Assembly (NCBI GenBank): GCA_024305405.1
Contig: JAKNDB010000068.1
Location: forward strand, 10,525,501-10,589,500
Source of the DNA: Dirofilaria immitis
Taxonomy: Eukaryota > Nematoda > Chromadorea > Rhabditida > Onchocercidae
Direction: 5' to 3'
Length of the DNA stretch: 64,000 bases
Position numbers and translations under genes: made by a program. Below the pieces are notes generated by a model. The model saw nothing but the letters and a program-made list of their open reading frames with translations. It was not told the DNA's origin and made no database searches. Shown one piece after another: positions 14,045-26,800 of this stretch; the stretch's first letter is position 1, and each line of letters starts with the position of its first letter.

Positions 14045-16472
14045 CCAATTCAAATTATCTGCTTAGTGTGTGCGTCCTTCAGAAATAAAGCTGAAATTTA
14101 GGAGAAAAAGTGAATAATCGACGTAGTTGATGGTATAAAATAGTAACTCGATTACTTTTATAGCATTGTCTCTAAAACCAAATCATTTAATTTTTCCTTA
14201 TATGTATCAGCAGAATAAAAGGATTCGCCTAATAACGATGGTTTCAAAAAAATGTCTCTAAAATAAACATAGTCAAACTTGCTTCCAATCCTTGTTCTGA
14301 CTAAAACAGTAAAGAGTGAAAATTTTTCTAAGAGCTCTTGGAATTGAACTCAAATGTTTAAGCAGAAAAAAGTTTAAGATTCCGGTATATCATTGAACAG
14401 GTTGTGTCCAGGTACCTAATCAAATACCCAATCAAAGTGGATAGAATAAGTGGAACAGAGTGATAATATATAAGTCTTGATGACTGCATAATGCTTGTTT
14501 GATGTTCGTATCCGCTCTGAGATAAGTTACGCTAAACCGTAAGCAATAAAAGCAAAAAATAATTTTCAAATCTTCCATTCCAATTATTCTCAGATACGGT
14601 AAGAAGCGTAAAAAGAAAATATATTTTGTTTAGAACATTTAAATAACCGAAGCATCTTTAATCGAATTTAAGATGTAAACAAATAAAATATAGACATTTT
14701 ATGATTACTTTTAAAAATAACTTTAGATGAAGACGTGAACAATGCAGCAACACGAACGTTGTATTTCAATTTTTATGTTTAATAATGAACTCTAAGCTAA
14801 GCAATTCCACTTTTCACAATAAATGTTGATAACTACGATGGCTTATTTTAATACTTGTAAAAATGATGAAACTTTACCCAGAATTAACTAAACATTCAGT
14901 ACGAAAGACAGCCCACTGTCTCTTGTTTTAATTTAATTACGATTTTGTTCAATGCAATTCACTTCAAATCGACTTTATTCTTCTTGTCTTATTTGATTTC
15001 AATTTAATTTTTATTCAGTTGTCTTCAATTCACTTTCACATTCACATTCTTACAGAATCAATTAATGAACTAGACTAGACTATTCTGAAGGTATTTTTCA
15101 AATCCAACCAACCATTAGCATCATATTAATTTACTTCGCACAGAGGAAAACAAAATATGTTGCATGAACAAAATCCTCCTGCTATTCACTTTCCCAACCT
15201 GCTCTTACTCATGGCTCAAGACATTCTGAATGTTGGCACCTCTATTTCACGAAGGAATATATGCAAATTATGGAGACCGATGTTCCGTGTTAAACTTTTG
15301 GGTGAAAGATTATTTGGAGGAGAACGATCTTCCGATGGATCTCTCATCTCTTCTATTATTCTTTGTAATCCACATTTTGCACAAGAGCATATAAAATAAC
15401 ACGCATTTCTCGTATTTTGCGTTGATTCTCGCATATTTTAAAATAACATGTAATAATGGACATGCATAGATTATTAGTTTGTCCTCTTCCGTCGGTTTTG
15501 AAGTGCTTCTCTCTTCGTCACTTGTTAATTAATACGAGTTCCGGGTTTCCCGGCTTAAAGTTCAAGCTTCACAAACTTCACTTTTAACTGTAGCAGAAAT
15601 GAAAATATAAATTTATTACATGATATAATTTGAAATATTTGAATTTAAATCATTTTTACCACACATCTCATTTAATAAAGAATATTAAAGTTTCGAGTTA
15701 ATCTGCCTAGTACTATGGATTGTTTGAAAATCAAGGAAATTCTGTCATCTTTTTTCCTTCTTACCTTTCTTTCCCAAGTCACTAAAACTCGATCTATCCA
15801 CAAAAATTAAGTGAGAGAACAATCAACCAACCCTATAATATTCAAATGAAGGTGCTTTGGAATAACATCCCGAATAGACCGCTCACGACTGCTGATAGTA
15901 GAACTGTGACCTACTATACCTCCACCATATATTTTTCATTATTTGCATATTGACTAAGTCTATTACACGATCTGCTCTCGCATTCTGCAACTCGACCACG
16001 GATTTCAGTTCGAAATTTTGCGAAAAGTGCATCAAATGAATTTTATTCATATCGCATTTTTAAATTGTTTTCTCTTGGAACCTAACCTTTCATGCATTTA
16101 TTTGATCATATGAAACAAAAAAGATTCGTTTCTGTTTTAAATTATTTAGAAAAAATAAACTTGTTTTTGCAGTGATCCGAAAAGCAATAATATTTAGTTT
16201 GCTTCTAAAAGTATTAGTTCTTTTTCAGCAGACTATTTAATTTCAGCTCAAAGTTATATTGAACTCTGGAATGCTTTTGGTCAACCTTTTCAAATTTTTT
16301 AATTTTCTCAAAGAAAATACAAACTTTTAGAATTTCAAATTTTACACACATAGTAATTGTTGCAAGCAAAACTTCTCGAACAAAATGCAGTTAGAAATTT
16401 ATGTACAATAGTTGTCGCAAGCATAGCTAATAATAATTATGTTGACGTAATTAATATCAATAAAATCCACCA
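14045..16472. other. Intergenic between CNG gene and KH gene
   Basis: This holds the 5' flank of the KH gene and the 3' flank of the CNG gene. An acceptor-like ACTAAGCAG lies just upstream of the KH start and could be a trans-splice or 5'-UTR splice site. At 15157-15434 base composition is richer in GC and both strands are open for over 70 codons; the minus frame has a CxC..C pattern. It could be a 5' exon of the KH gene but has no clear splice partner. A short GC hairpin CCGGG-TTT-CCCGG lies at about 15541-15553. Confidence 0.4.
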
Positions 16473-19400
16473 CTATTCCGTTTGGTAATCTCCACTGAAA
16501 CCAATTGAATTGTCATTAATTTGGTATTTCGCTAATTGTATTTCCAAGTATTCAATTCTTGCTAGTAGCTTCGACTTCACGCTCTTGAATTCAGCCGCAA
16601 ATCGAGCCATTCTGTGAAACATTCTTGCATGACCTGTTTGATTCATGCAGGCAAAAGAAAACAAGCGTAAATAATACTTTCTTATTTTTTATCCATCTTA
16701 TCATCATCATTTCTTATCACTTCCTACTTCTTATCTTTATTTTTACGCTATTTTTAGCTTTTGCCATTTCTCCAAAATTTGTCATATTTTTTATAATTAT
16801 TATATTTCTTCTTGGTCTTTCCTCAGTAAAATCATTGTTTCAAATTGTAAATTTTTTTAAAATTTCCTAAATATTTTCTATTAGTACTTGGTTTGCATAA
16901 TTTTCAATGTATTTTGCAAATTTTTGGCCATTTCCTCCGTAGTCATCTGTTCTTCCGGTGCATTTTCATCCAGCAGGCCGTCTTTTCGAAGAATTTCTCG
17001 ACCCTGAATTGTTTCCAAATTACATAGAGTTTGTTTTAGATAAGCATAAAAAATTTCCAGTCATCATTGGGGGCTTCTAACGAGCATCTACAGCTGGATG
17101 TGGCAGTTATATACGAATATCTCTGGAAGGTTCTCTGAAAGATCTAAGATATCTCTGGAAGACCAAAAATTAAACTGGTAGAAATCAGAATCAACAGAAA
17201 TTAAACTTATAAAATTTCGCAATAATGTATGTTGATCAAAATTAAGATTTCTTGAAACCTTTGCAATGAGTAATTTCCTTGCATCCGGATATTCCTTTAA
17301 TGCAGTCCAAAGATCATTTTTGTTCAAAGCAAACAAATCCGTGTAACCAACTGATCGCACATTCGCTGTTCTTCGATTCCCATTTTTACTTCCTAAATAA
17401 AGTTTCAGTTCAATTTATTCTTCCTCCTATTCATTCGTTTACAAATTACATATCAATCACTTCATCGTCTCCAACTTCCATCATACTGAATAAATAAACA
17501 GTCAGACTTGCATTCCGCACCGTACTTCAGGAACGGAATCATTTCATAGTGGACTTATCTATGTTGCTAATTACGACGAATAAAACTTTCTTTTCTTCAT
17601 GCCAATTTATTAGCATATTTAGTTTTGGGAAGCTGCGATATTACTGGTAAATAGGTGAATAATAATCTTCATGTATCTAACCAGCGATGTTAAGTATGCT
17701 AAGTTCACCAAAAACAGCGCCTTCTTGTAGTGTAGCAAAGACTTCGATCCCATCATCGGCCACGACTTGTAGTTTACCACGCTTAACAATGTACATTTCA
17801 CGTCCGATATCACCCTTCTTACATATGTAATCACCGGGAGAAAATATCTAGAATTATCGATTGGATTATCACTAAAAAATCAAATGACTTATCTCTTTTG
17901 AGAAAAAAGGATATTGAAGTGATTGACACAACATGTCTTAGTTAGCAAAGTAGGTAAAAATGATATAATTTTGCTTTAATCTTTTCACCCATTTTTTTCC
18001 ATATTTGTAAAATCTAGGAATTAAGGAATTGAAGGAATGATAAGGACGGGTACCTGTTGCTGAAGTTTTAATACTAATTCAGCTAAAAGACCAGCTTCGC
18101 AATCCTGAAATACAGTAATTCTAACTTCGTCAAGTTGTGACTGTTCAAAAATTACTTTTCAATCATTTGAAAATTATTTGCTAGGTCGAATTTCTATGCT
18201 ATTTAATTAATGAAAATTTGCTGAAGTAAACCTTCAGAAGAAATCATTTACCTGGAAAATGCGCACTTTTCTGAGAGTCTCAAAATGTACTTGCATAGCA
18301 ATTTCCGTTTGCAACTTATCAGGAAGCACTTTCAGCACACGCTGATCACTTAGCGAATGCTTATGCTCCCATAAATAATCGAACCATTTCATAACTCGCG
18401 TTTCAAGCTGGAAATTTTGTTTTCCTCTAGTCAATTTCTTCGAACTGTACGATTTAATTTTGACCAAAAGATTGCAGACTAATGTTTGAATTACTCATCG
18501 CTGTCTGTTTATTGACATTATTGATTACTGGAACCTTAGATGCTTCTGAAAACAACTGTTATTCGAAATCTAACTTATTTGAAGATTAGATGAAACAAAT
18601 ATAAAGCTGATATCATTGTGACTTTATTAGGAAACTCGTCGATTGATCTAGCCATGCATTCAACTCTTCTATTAAAGAATTTAGATAAGATTTCCCATAA
18701 TTAATTACTTCTTTATTCACTTTTCTCAGCTTCATATATTGTTTGATTTCATCCGTTTTATTTTGAAACTTCGTTCGTGCCGCACTCATATTCGATATTG
18801 CACTATAAAAGGTGAAATCTATGTCGCTGCGCTTCATCGTTAATTATTGTGATTGGTCCTCTGAATAACTCACTTCTCGATGCTTCTTTTATTTTGGAGG
18901 AATAGATTTGGAATAAATTTGAAAAATATGAAAATTATGATTTAATCAAAACATACATAGATTATCTTCTTGTCAATCATTATCGTTGTATTTCGTAGTC
19001 ATCAGTCACTGCGAATGAAGCAAGAGAAAAATGAATCAGAAAATTTTTTTCAATATTTTATATAATTTCAAGGTCCGAAATTTTGATTTCTTAACATCTC
19101 ATTTAATTTTATATGAAATAAAAAATACTTTGCTCTACCTGCCAACATTACCAACTATAGTAGCAAAAATAAGTACTCCACACATCAAATCCATAATTAC
19201 AAAAACGAATTCTGTATTCTTTTTGGTCCTGGTACTTCACCGATTGTTGTTAAAATTAAAGTGGACCAATAAAAGCTATAGATATAACGCCTGATAAGAG
19301 TATCTTCAACACCACTGGAAATGATCATTATGATTAATTAATCTTTTGATTGTTCAAATATGAAGATTATTTTGCAAACTAGTAAGTCTACAATTTTGAA

Positions 19401-20922
19401 TCAATTACTGATATACTATTTGTTAATTCTAAGCTTCGTTATCTAATGTACTTAAATACTTACTCAGGCAAGCTTTGCTTATTAAGTGGCCCATAAACCC
19501 AGCCATCGCTACCAAGACCAATCATTTCACTTATGAAGAAATATATGCAAGCATTCCAGTGAATAATTACAATAATATTGGCAATAACGCAGAATATACG
19601 GAATGCGTTTGGCATCGAACTCCTACAAAATTTGTACTTCAGTTCTTTTAAATGCATGAATAATAAATAAATGAAATGTGGATTTAAGGAGAAGATTTAA
19701 AATAAAAAAATATGTCGTGACATGTTTTTAATAATCTGATGCCTATAAAAATAACCCAGTGAATTTTAGCATTTTTGAAATACATAAGCCACCATTTTAT
19801 TTGCTATGAGGAGAATTGTCTTGGCATGCATTTAAGAATTTTACTGGTATCATATTTTAAAATAAATGACTGAATGTGATCTAAAAATTACAAACCTGGT
19901 CTCGGTTCGATCAATGAAATCGATCAATGAAATCGAAAAGCGTGGATAACGGATAATACGATTGAAGCGCATATATGGTATTGGTTTATGACATATAAGT
20001 AATAAGATAAAGTCGAGTGGAAGAACACTGATTATATCCAGTTTAAATTGCAATGATTTCAGATAAAGATTCCTAATCCGTGAAATATCTCGAATAAGTA
20101 AACCTTGCTCAAGAAAACCTTAAATTACTTTTTTTTTCAAAATAAAAACCGATTTAAAAATTATGCAAGCGTTTAAGCCAAAAATCTTTCCGAAAAATCA
20201 TCAATTTCAAATTAATATAACATTATGAAGTTTTCTACCTGTTCTGGAATGCACGAACATATCGAATACGTAAATAATATCCATAATAAAATCCACTACT
20301 ATCCAAGCAATCCAGTAGTATCCAGAAGCCAAATCAGAAAAAACTGATCGCGCTAAAAAGGTAATGAAAAGAGATAGAAATGAAATTTTTAATGCATTCA
20401 GCAAATGCTTTTCTATAATTTAAATCTTCTAATACATGAGGAAATCGAATGGTATTTCATTTGAGTTATTGAATGCAAAGAATTGCAGTGAGTGCTTGTA
20501 TAATTTTTGAGTATTCCGAGATGCACAGTGTTGTGTTCACAGATTATGTCTATGGACTTTAAATTCATACTTTAGCAAAGGCAAAAAAATAAGAGCAAAA
20601 AGAAATTCTGATAACAACCATGAAAATGCTTACCAATGACAACGATTAAGTTGTAAGTAAATGCGCATGATACCATACTTAACCAGTAATAGTAAAATTC
20701 ATCCTTTGTATCTATAACCCAGTTCTTCCAGAAATAATGCCATTGTGTCTTATATGTTGACAGTCCTTCTTTTGTAGGTTGTTTTGAAAGAAATGTAGCA
20801 GGTTGGATAGAAGCTATAATCGATGATGACATAGTTTCTCCGAGACCCTTATTCGGATAGGTTGATTTCGATGATGGCGTATTTTCTGCCTCTGGTAAAG
20901 CCTGATTTTCTTCCTCATTCAT
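16473..20922 (-). CDS. Cyclic nucleotide-gated cation channel, alpha-type subunit (TAX-4/CNG-3-like)
   Basis: Twelve exons: 20634-20922 (ATG), 20239-20352, 19896-20118, 19464-19622, 19139-19314, 18709-18802, 18252-18407, 18054-18104, 17682-17847, 17259-17392, 16888-17003, 16473-16623. After one 1-bp correction they join in phase to 609 residues. S1 is near residues 80-100, S2-S3 in exons 2-3, S4 is [13 protein letters not shown]5 contains [12 protein letters not shown]. The pore is [14 protein letters not shown] (about 277-290) with the alpha-type glutamate. The C-linker starts [13 protein letters not shown]. The cGMP-binding domain has FGELSILN, the NRRTANVRS Arg-Thr pair and an [10 protein letters not shown] helix with the aspartate linked to cGMP preference. 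A C-terminal leucine zipper ([13 protein letters not shown]) ends the protein. By homology it forms plasma-membrane Na+/Ca2+ channels in sensory neurons downstream of guanylate cyclases. Oddities: the exon at 19139-19314 is one base short at a T run (19220-19224), and the S4-S5 linker carries a 13-bp tandem duplication. Confidence 0.92.
19908..19933. repeat. 13-bp tandem duplication inside CNG S4-S5 linker
   Basis: CGATCAATGAAAT occurs twice head to tail (19908-19920, 19921-19933) within the third CNG exon. On the coding strand it turns the usual short linker (expected [14 protein letters not shown]) into [14 protein letters not shown]. Confidence 0.95.
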
Positions 20923-23140
20923 GTTGCATACTTTATTTGATCGCAGCGATTTATACCTCTATAATTATTATCATCAAATTAACTAATTTGAAATTAAATA
21001 TTGTTCAGATTTAAAATTAATCCAATGAACTGGAACAGATTTAATATTAATGAACAAATATAATAATCACAATTTTTTAAAACAAAGTTTACTATAGATT
21101 ATAACAGCAGAAATAAAACTTTTAATTAACCGAATGATACCTTTTGAAACGAATCGTTATCTGCAACATTTTTGATAGCTGAAGTATTTGATAGATTTTC
21201 TCTTTTTTCAAAAAGCTATTAAAAGTGCCATTGTGACTTTTAGAAAACATTCTATAATTTTGTTCAGAGCCAACTTCTGAAGCATTTTGATAATTAATTT
21301 ACAGACTGCTGAGTCTGTAAAATGGCATGTGGAAAACTGATTTTTCAATCATAATTCGAAAATTTTATGATTGTGTATGGAAAGAGATTCTAAATAATAC
21401 TTTCATCAAGCAGATATTACAAACAGTTTTCTCTTACATCTTATCTTACTATTAATAAGTTGTAAAAATACCTGTAATTAAATTAATGAACAACAGTGAA
21501 ATAATTGCAGAAAATTATTCTCTAGTTTAAAACAAGTCCAATGTGGAAATTGGATGCCACAAACACGTTAAATAATACAAAAATACAATTATGGAATTTG
21601 GTACCAAAATTTTTTTTCTTTTAGGATATTTCATGATAACTAAAAATAAACCTTTAATCGTTCAATATTTAATGGCTCCAAAAAAAGGGCATAGTGTTCC
21701 TGACTGCATATTGACATTCAAAATGAAAGAATTTGGAAAAAATTTTCTTGTATTCTCTTCCTTATCATACAATCAATTATCTTTATTTTCGGTATTATCG
21801 TTCGCAGGAAAATTCGTTTTTCAGAAGAATCCTTCTATTCTTTGATCGTTGTGTTAGCTTCTGATTTTAATGTCTGGAAATTCGGAATTTTCTGTCAAAA
21901 GATATTCCATTTCTTAATGCAATCGAATCAACAATACTACTTAGTTTTTTGTTTTTTTTTTATTACAAAACAATTTTTATGCATAGCTATCTGCAATAGT
22001 GGTTTCATAACTTTTTAGGTAGCAGAGAAAAAATTAGTAATGAATCAAATTTTATGGAAACAATAGCAGTTACTATACATACAAACACTCAAGCATTTCT
22101 ATTTTACTCACTGATCAAAAGTTTGCTTTGGGTCATCAGCATAACTTTTAATTCAGGCCTAAACTTAATTATTGCATAATTACCTACCCCATCTATTTTT
22201 TAGTTTTCTTTGTCACTTTATGTTATATTGACGTAAAATATTAGTCATTCAATAATTTAATTTGAAATTTTCTTCACTTATTAGTCATCGAAAATATAAC
22301 TTGCATTTTTCCTGATAAAAGAAAATAATGCAAAAACTTCAAATAAAATTTCTAAAATTTCGATCCAGTTTTTATAAAATTAGAATGGCCGAATTTTCAA
22401 AAATCATATATCAGCCCGACACACATCTTATAACACGAATGTACAACAAATGCCATGTTATTTGAAGATGAAACCCTTATTCATTGGATCACCTTGACAA
22501 CCAATAAAGCCCATCATCCTTTCATTTCATATCACTCGCTGACTAAATTGAAGTATAATCTTCATTCATCATCCTTCTGCTTTCAACTTTTTTTGGATAC
22601 CATCCAAGATAGATAGTAGTTTGATTATTCAATGAAAAAAATTCTTACTTGTAGGCCTAACGATATTGAATGCTACACGTTTGACATTTTAGAATAGTCT
22701 TCTAGACTATTTTCAAAAATTCTCAAAAATCACAGTACTTCTCTGGAAGAAATGAAATGACAACTGTAAATCATCTCTTTAATATTCATTGTTTTGAGGA
22801 AACCGAAAATTTATCTGGTGTTTATAAATTAATTGCTTTCCTAACTAATAATACTTTGCAATATATTTCAAGAGTATGTTTTATTTTTCTTTAATTACAA
22901 ACACTTAAAACTTCAGCTAAAAAACGAATGTAATAACTTAATAATGGATACAATTTCAATAATTTTAGAATGTTTTCCAATTTATAGGAGTTTAAATTAT
23001 AAAAAGCCAAAGTTAATAAAACATCTTTTATTTGAAGAAGAATATTCAATTATAGATGGATGATTCGATATTTCAAAATCTATAGAATCCGAATTTGATA
23101 CAAAAAAATCAATGTTTTGAAATTTCATAGAATCCGAACA
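20923..23140. other. Intergenic, no supported gene
   Basis: This holds the 5' flank of the CNG gene and the 3' flank of the Cys-rich gene. An ATG-initiated 84-codon plus-strand frame (21591-21845) has no recognisable features or splice partners and is treated as chance. Confidence 0.4.
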
Positions 23141-23875
23141 TTACGATGGAATAGGGCAAGAACATATTCCAAGATTACATGGTAATCCAAAACAAGATGG
23201 CGTATTCTGTTTACATTCTTTCACATTGCATATATTTGCCATGGCGTCAAAGACACTCCTAAAACCAGCATATTTGAAACCTGAAATTCAAAACTTGATT
23301 AATTTTATTTATATATGAGAGCGAAATGAATGTTCGTCGACAACTGATAATGAATAGCTCAAGGGGAAAATGTTGTAAATTTTGCTGATAACAGAAAAAC
23401 GGAAATAATCTATCCAAAAGCAAATAAAGAACTAACCTTTGTCACAGTCACAAAATTTTTGATTGTTACATGCACCTTTTAAGCCACCGCAATCCGCATC
23501 ATATTTACATTGCGCAAGTTGTATGCATGCAGCACAATTGCATGTGCCAACTGCAATACCCAAACATTGTCCTGCAAAATGAAGAAAGTAAAAATCATGT
23601 GAAGTCTCCAAAATCTGTAAAATTTCCTAAGGCTGAAGGTTTCAGAAAAAGCGAGGATTATTAATTTAACATGCTGTGTGGAAAAAAAAGCTCTAAAAAC
23701 TAATTAATCCAAATACACTTTTAGAATCTGTGTTTTTGTTCAATTTATGTTTGGATTTTTTTCAATTTAAAATTGAGAACAGATAGTTTATAGAGATGAA
23801 ACATACCATTATAGCAATCCGAATCATTATAGCAAGGTGCAATTGATTTGCAGGATGCAATCACAACTTCGCTTT
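23141..23875 (-). CDS. Small Cys-rich, probably secreted protein of unknown function
   Basis: Three exons join in phase: 23807-23875, 23437-23571 and 23141-23280 (TAA at 23141). The product has regularly spaced cysteines: PCYNDSDCYNGQC, GTCNCAACIQ, CKYDADCGG, GACNNQKFCDCDKGF, then NICNVKECKQ and a C-terminal FGLPCNLGICSCPIPS. All acceptors and donors fit (GTATGT, GTTAGT, TTTGCAG, TTTCAG). The repeated (N/A)D-x-DC and C-x-C units look like a small disulfide-rich extracellular module of the kind common in nematode secreted proteins, but I cannot name the family. The N-terminus is unresolved. A minus-strand exon starting near 24325 (MFDDTATTTLLLLLPVIYC) could supply a signal peptide through a GTAGTA donor in compatible phase, but the acceptor before 23875 has no pyrimidine tract. 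Confidence 0.6.
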
Positions 23876-23879
23876 CTTT

Positions 23880-26800
23880 TCATTTTTCAATTCGCGCGAC
23901 ATCCGCGTCAAGTTATGCGAATTTAAAAATAATTTATTAAAAGCAATTAAAGACTTAGTACTTCTTTAGTGATTAATTTCAGGATTATTAAATGATGCTT
24001 GACGCTTTTAACTGAATTGTTATAGTTTAAAATCAATACAGCTTAACGATTACTTGCTATTAATTAATGTTGTAGACCATAGAAATATAAACTAGGCTTA
24101 ATGTTAGCACTTCTTGAGAAATTGAATCATCATAAATTATAAGAATAGAGCTGTAACATTAAAAATCGCAAATTATGCAAATAATTCACAAATTCTCTTA
24201 AATTTATTTAAAATAGCACTACTACCGAATGTTCCAGAAATAAATAAAGATTCTCTCTCTTCGAAAATGCAATAAATTACAGGTAGCAATAAGAGAAGTG
24301 TAGTAGTTGCAGTGTCGTCAAACATTGTTTGTAAATATTTGTTGGATACGTATAAAGCCTGAAAATTCATCCGTCTAGTAATTAACAATTTTTCGAGATT
24401 TCTGATTATTAATACAGTTACATATTGTTTTTACGTACACCAATCTCAAAAATTATTTCGTTTTCATGCGCTAATTAAGTATTAGGTCATGTTTTCAATT
24501 TCTTCACTTGATTGTTATTAATGTTATTAACAATAAACGTTCATATCATTTTTTGATGAGAAAATATTAAAGGTAAAAAGGAATCAATAATTGAACTTAA
24601 TGAATTTTGTTCATTCTTGTTCCAATAATAAAAATCACTAATAATTACATATACATTTATTGTCACTAACATTGGTATCAATTACTTTGTAAAACACTTC
24701 TAAATTTAATTTAAAATTCTTCATCATTTGTGAATAAATCTTAATGATTCAAAGTTATTTCATAAAATGCTATCTATTTAATATATATATATCAAATAGA
24801 ATGAGGAAGAAGAGCGATTTACAATAAAATGGGCAATGATTGACTATTATAAAATAGTTCAGATTTCTCGGCGGTATAGCCCATATTTTGATCTTATTTT
24901 CTTAAAGCGCTTTTTTTTTTCTTGATTTTTCAAGAAACATAAATTTAGTATTTCTTCAATCTTTTGTAATTATTTAAAACCAAAAAGTTTCGGAATAAAT
25001 CATTTTCGATAAAAACTTTCTTCGATGGATTTTTTCATTGCTAAAACATAATATTTTTTTAATGACATAAATTCGAAAAGGCTGTAAATAATTACTTAGT
25101 CCGGAAATTAGTATGCAAGATAGTTGATCAAGATATACGAAACAAAAAGCTATGTAAGGTACACTTACGAAAAACAGAATGCATCAGATAATTTCTAATC
25201 AAATTCATAGTATGTGTATGCTCATTGCTGAATTTTCCTCGAATAAGAATGAAGCTAAGAACTGATCCTTTATTATATAGTAAGATAGAATGTTATTTTA
25301 AGCGGCATAATCATACAGTGATAGATATAGATAGTATTCAGTTTAAGGTAAATGGAAATACATTAACGATGAAAAATCAACTGTAGTATTTGAATGAAAT
25401 TAAAATTTCTGTTTATTTGCGATATAAATATTCAACAATAGGTTCAATATCGATCATCTAATAAATTTAACACATCATAAGAAATATTTCAAATACTTAT
25501 TTTAATATAAAATTATCTATCTCAGATAACATTCGATTTCTAATCAAAAATATCGTATCTTCGGACTTTCTTTTCGATTTATTCATTTGAGGGAAAATTT
25601 GACTAGCTCATTCAGATTATGCTATAGTATTATCTTTAGTTTAATAATCAAGACATCTATAGTGATTATTATCTGGTTAAGAAACATATTGTAAAAGTAA
25701 AACATATGTTGTATCAAACCGTTATATTTTTAGTTTATTTCTATGGATCTGATGACGACGATAATCTTCGAAATATTAAAATTGCCATTTACTGTAGTTG
25801 TCGAAATGTTTGTATTATTGGATAAATAATAAATGAATATAAATAAAAGATTTTGTAATATAAAATTGTTCTGATTCATATTTCCTAAACAAAGAAATCG
25901 TCTCTTTAAATATCAATATGATTATGTAAAGAATGCTGTTTAAAGTATTGCAACCAATCAGATTCTCATTTATCATCCTTCAAGCATTGTAATCAAGCAT
26001 TTTAACTTATCATCTTTCATGTCATAGCGCTGCATAAGTATTATAAATTATCACTATAAAATGGGATTATCTGTTAAGAAGACATATATTCACTCTCCTT
26101 TGCTCTGATCATTAATTAGCGGCACTTTCAAATCAAATTCCATCAATCCACAAAATCAATAAGACGGATAACTTCCCTACAATTAAAAGAAAATTAAAAC
26201 TATCGATTGTATTATCGGTATTCGTCAATTATTTTGTGTATCCTAGTTGCGGCAAAACAAGTTTGTCATGATAAAATTTCGTTACACAGCAAATCAATAA
26301 CCAAACTTCAAATCCCTTAATATCAAAAATTTTAGCGACAGTACTGTCCAAATTATCGGGAATCAAATCCTGCTTCGCTTTATCGATTTGTCTGAATGAA
26401 TTATTAACACCTTAAGCGAGTCGCTTATTACCTGCTTTTCCAGATATTTTTGTCTGTAAACTTAGAGATAGTTACCTTATAAATTTAATACATTATAAAG
26501 GATATTTCAAATATTTATTTTCGTTCACACATAAAAATATAGCCAACATCTAATTTTTTGAATAAAATTATAAAAACTATAACACTATTATATACTGTGC
26601 AATATGTTATCCGACAAGATCACATACTCCTTACAAGATCAATCTATTTCCATTAAATTTTTAAGTGATAATGATCGCACTTATTTTTACGATGGATAGT
26701 GCTTCTTCATGAAATAACTTTTTAACAAATAATAAGAAAATAATTCATATCGCAGACAAAAGCAGACAAAAAGTAAGTAATCAATAAAATAGTTCATGAG

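Noticed and set aside
19031..19294. Plus-strand 87-codon frame
   Set aside because: Antisense of the CNG pore/S6 exon.
10581..19314. KH and CNG loci as true pseudogenes
   Set aside because: All other exons, splice sites and domains are intact, and most lesions are one base in a homopolymer. Error in the consensus is more economical, though not proven.
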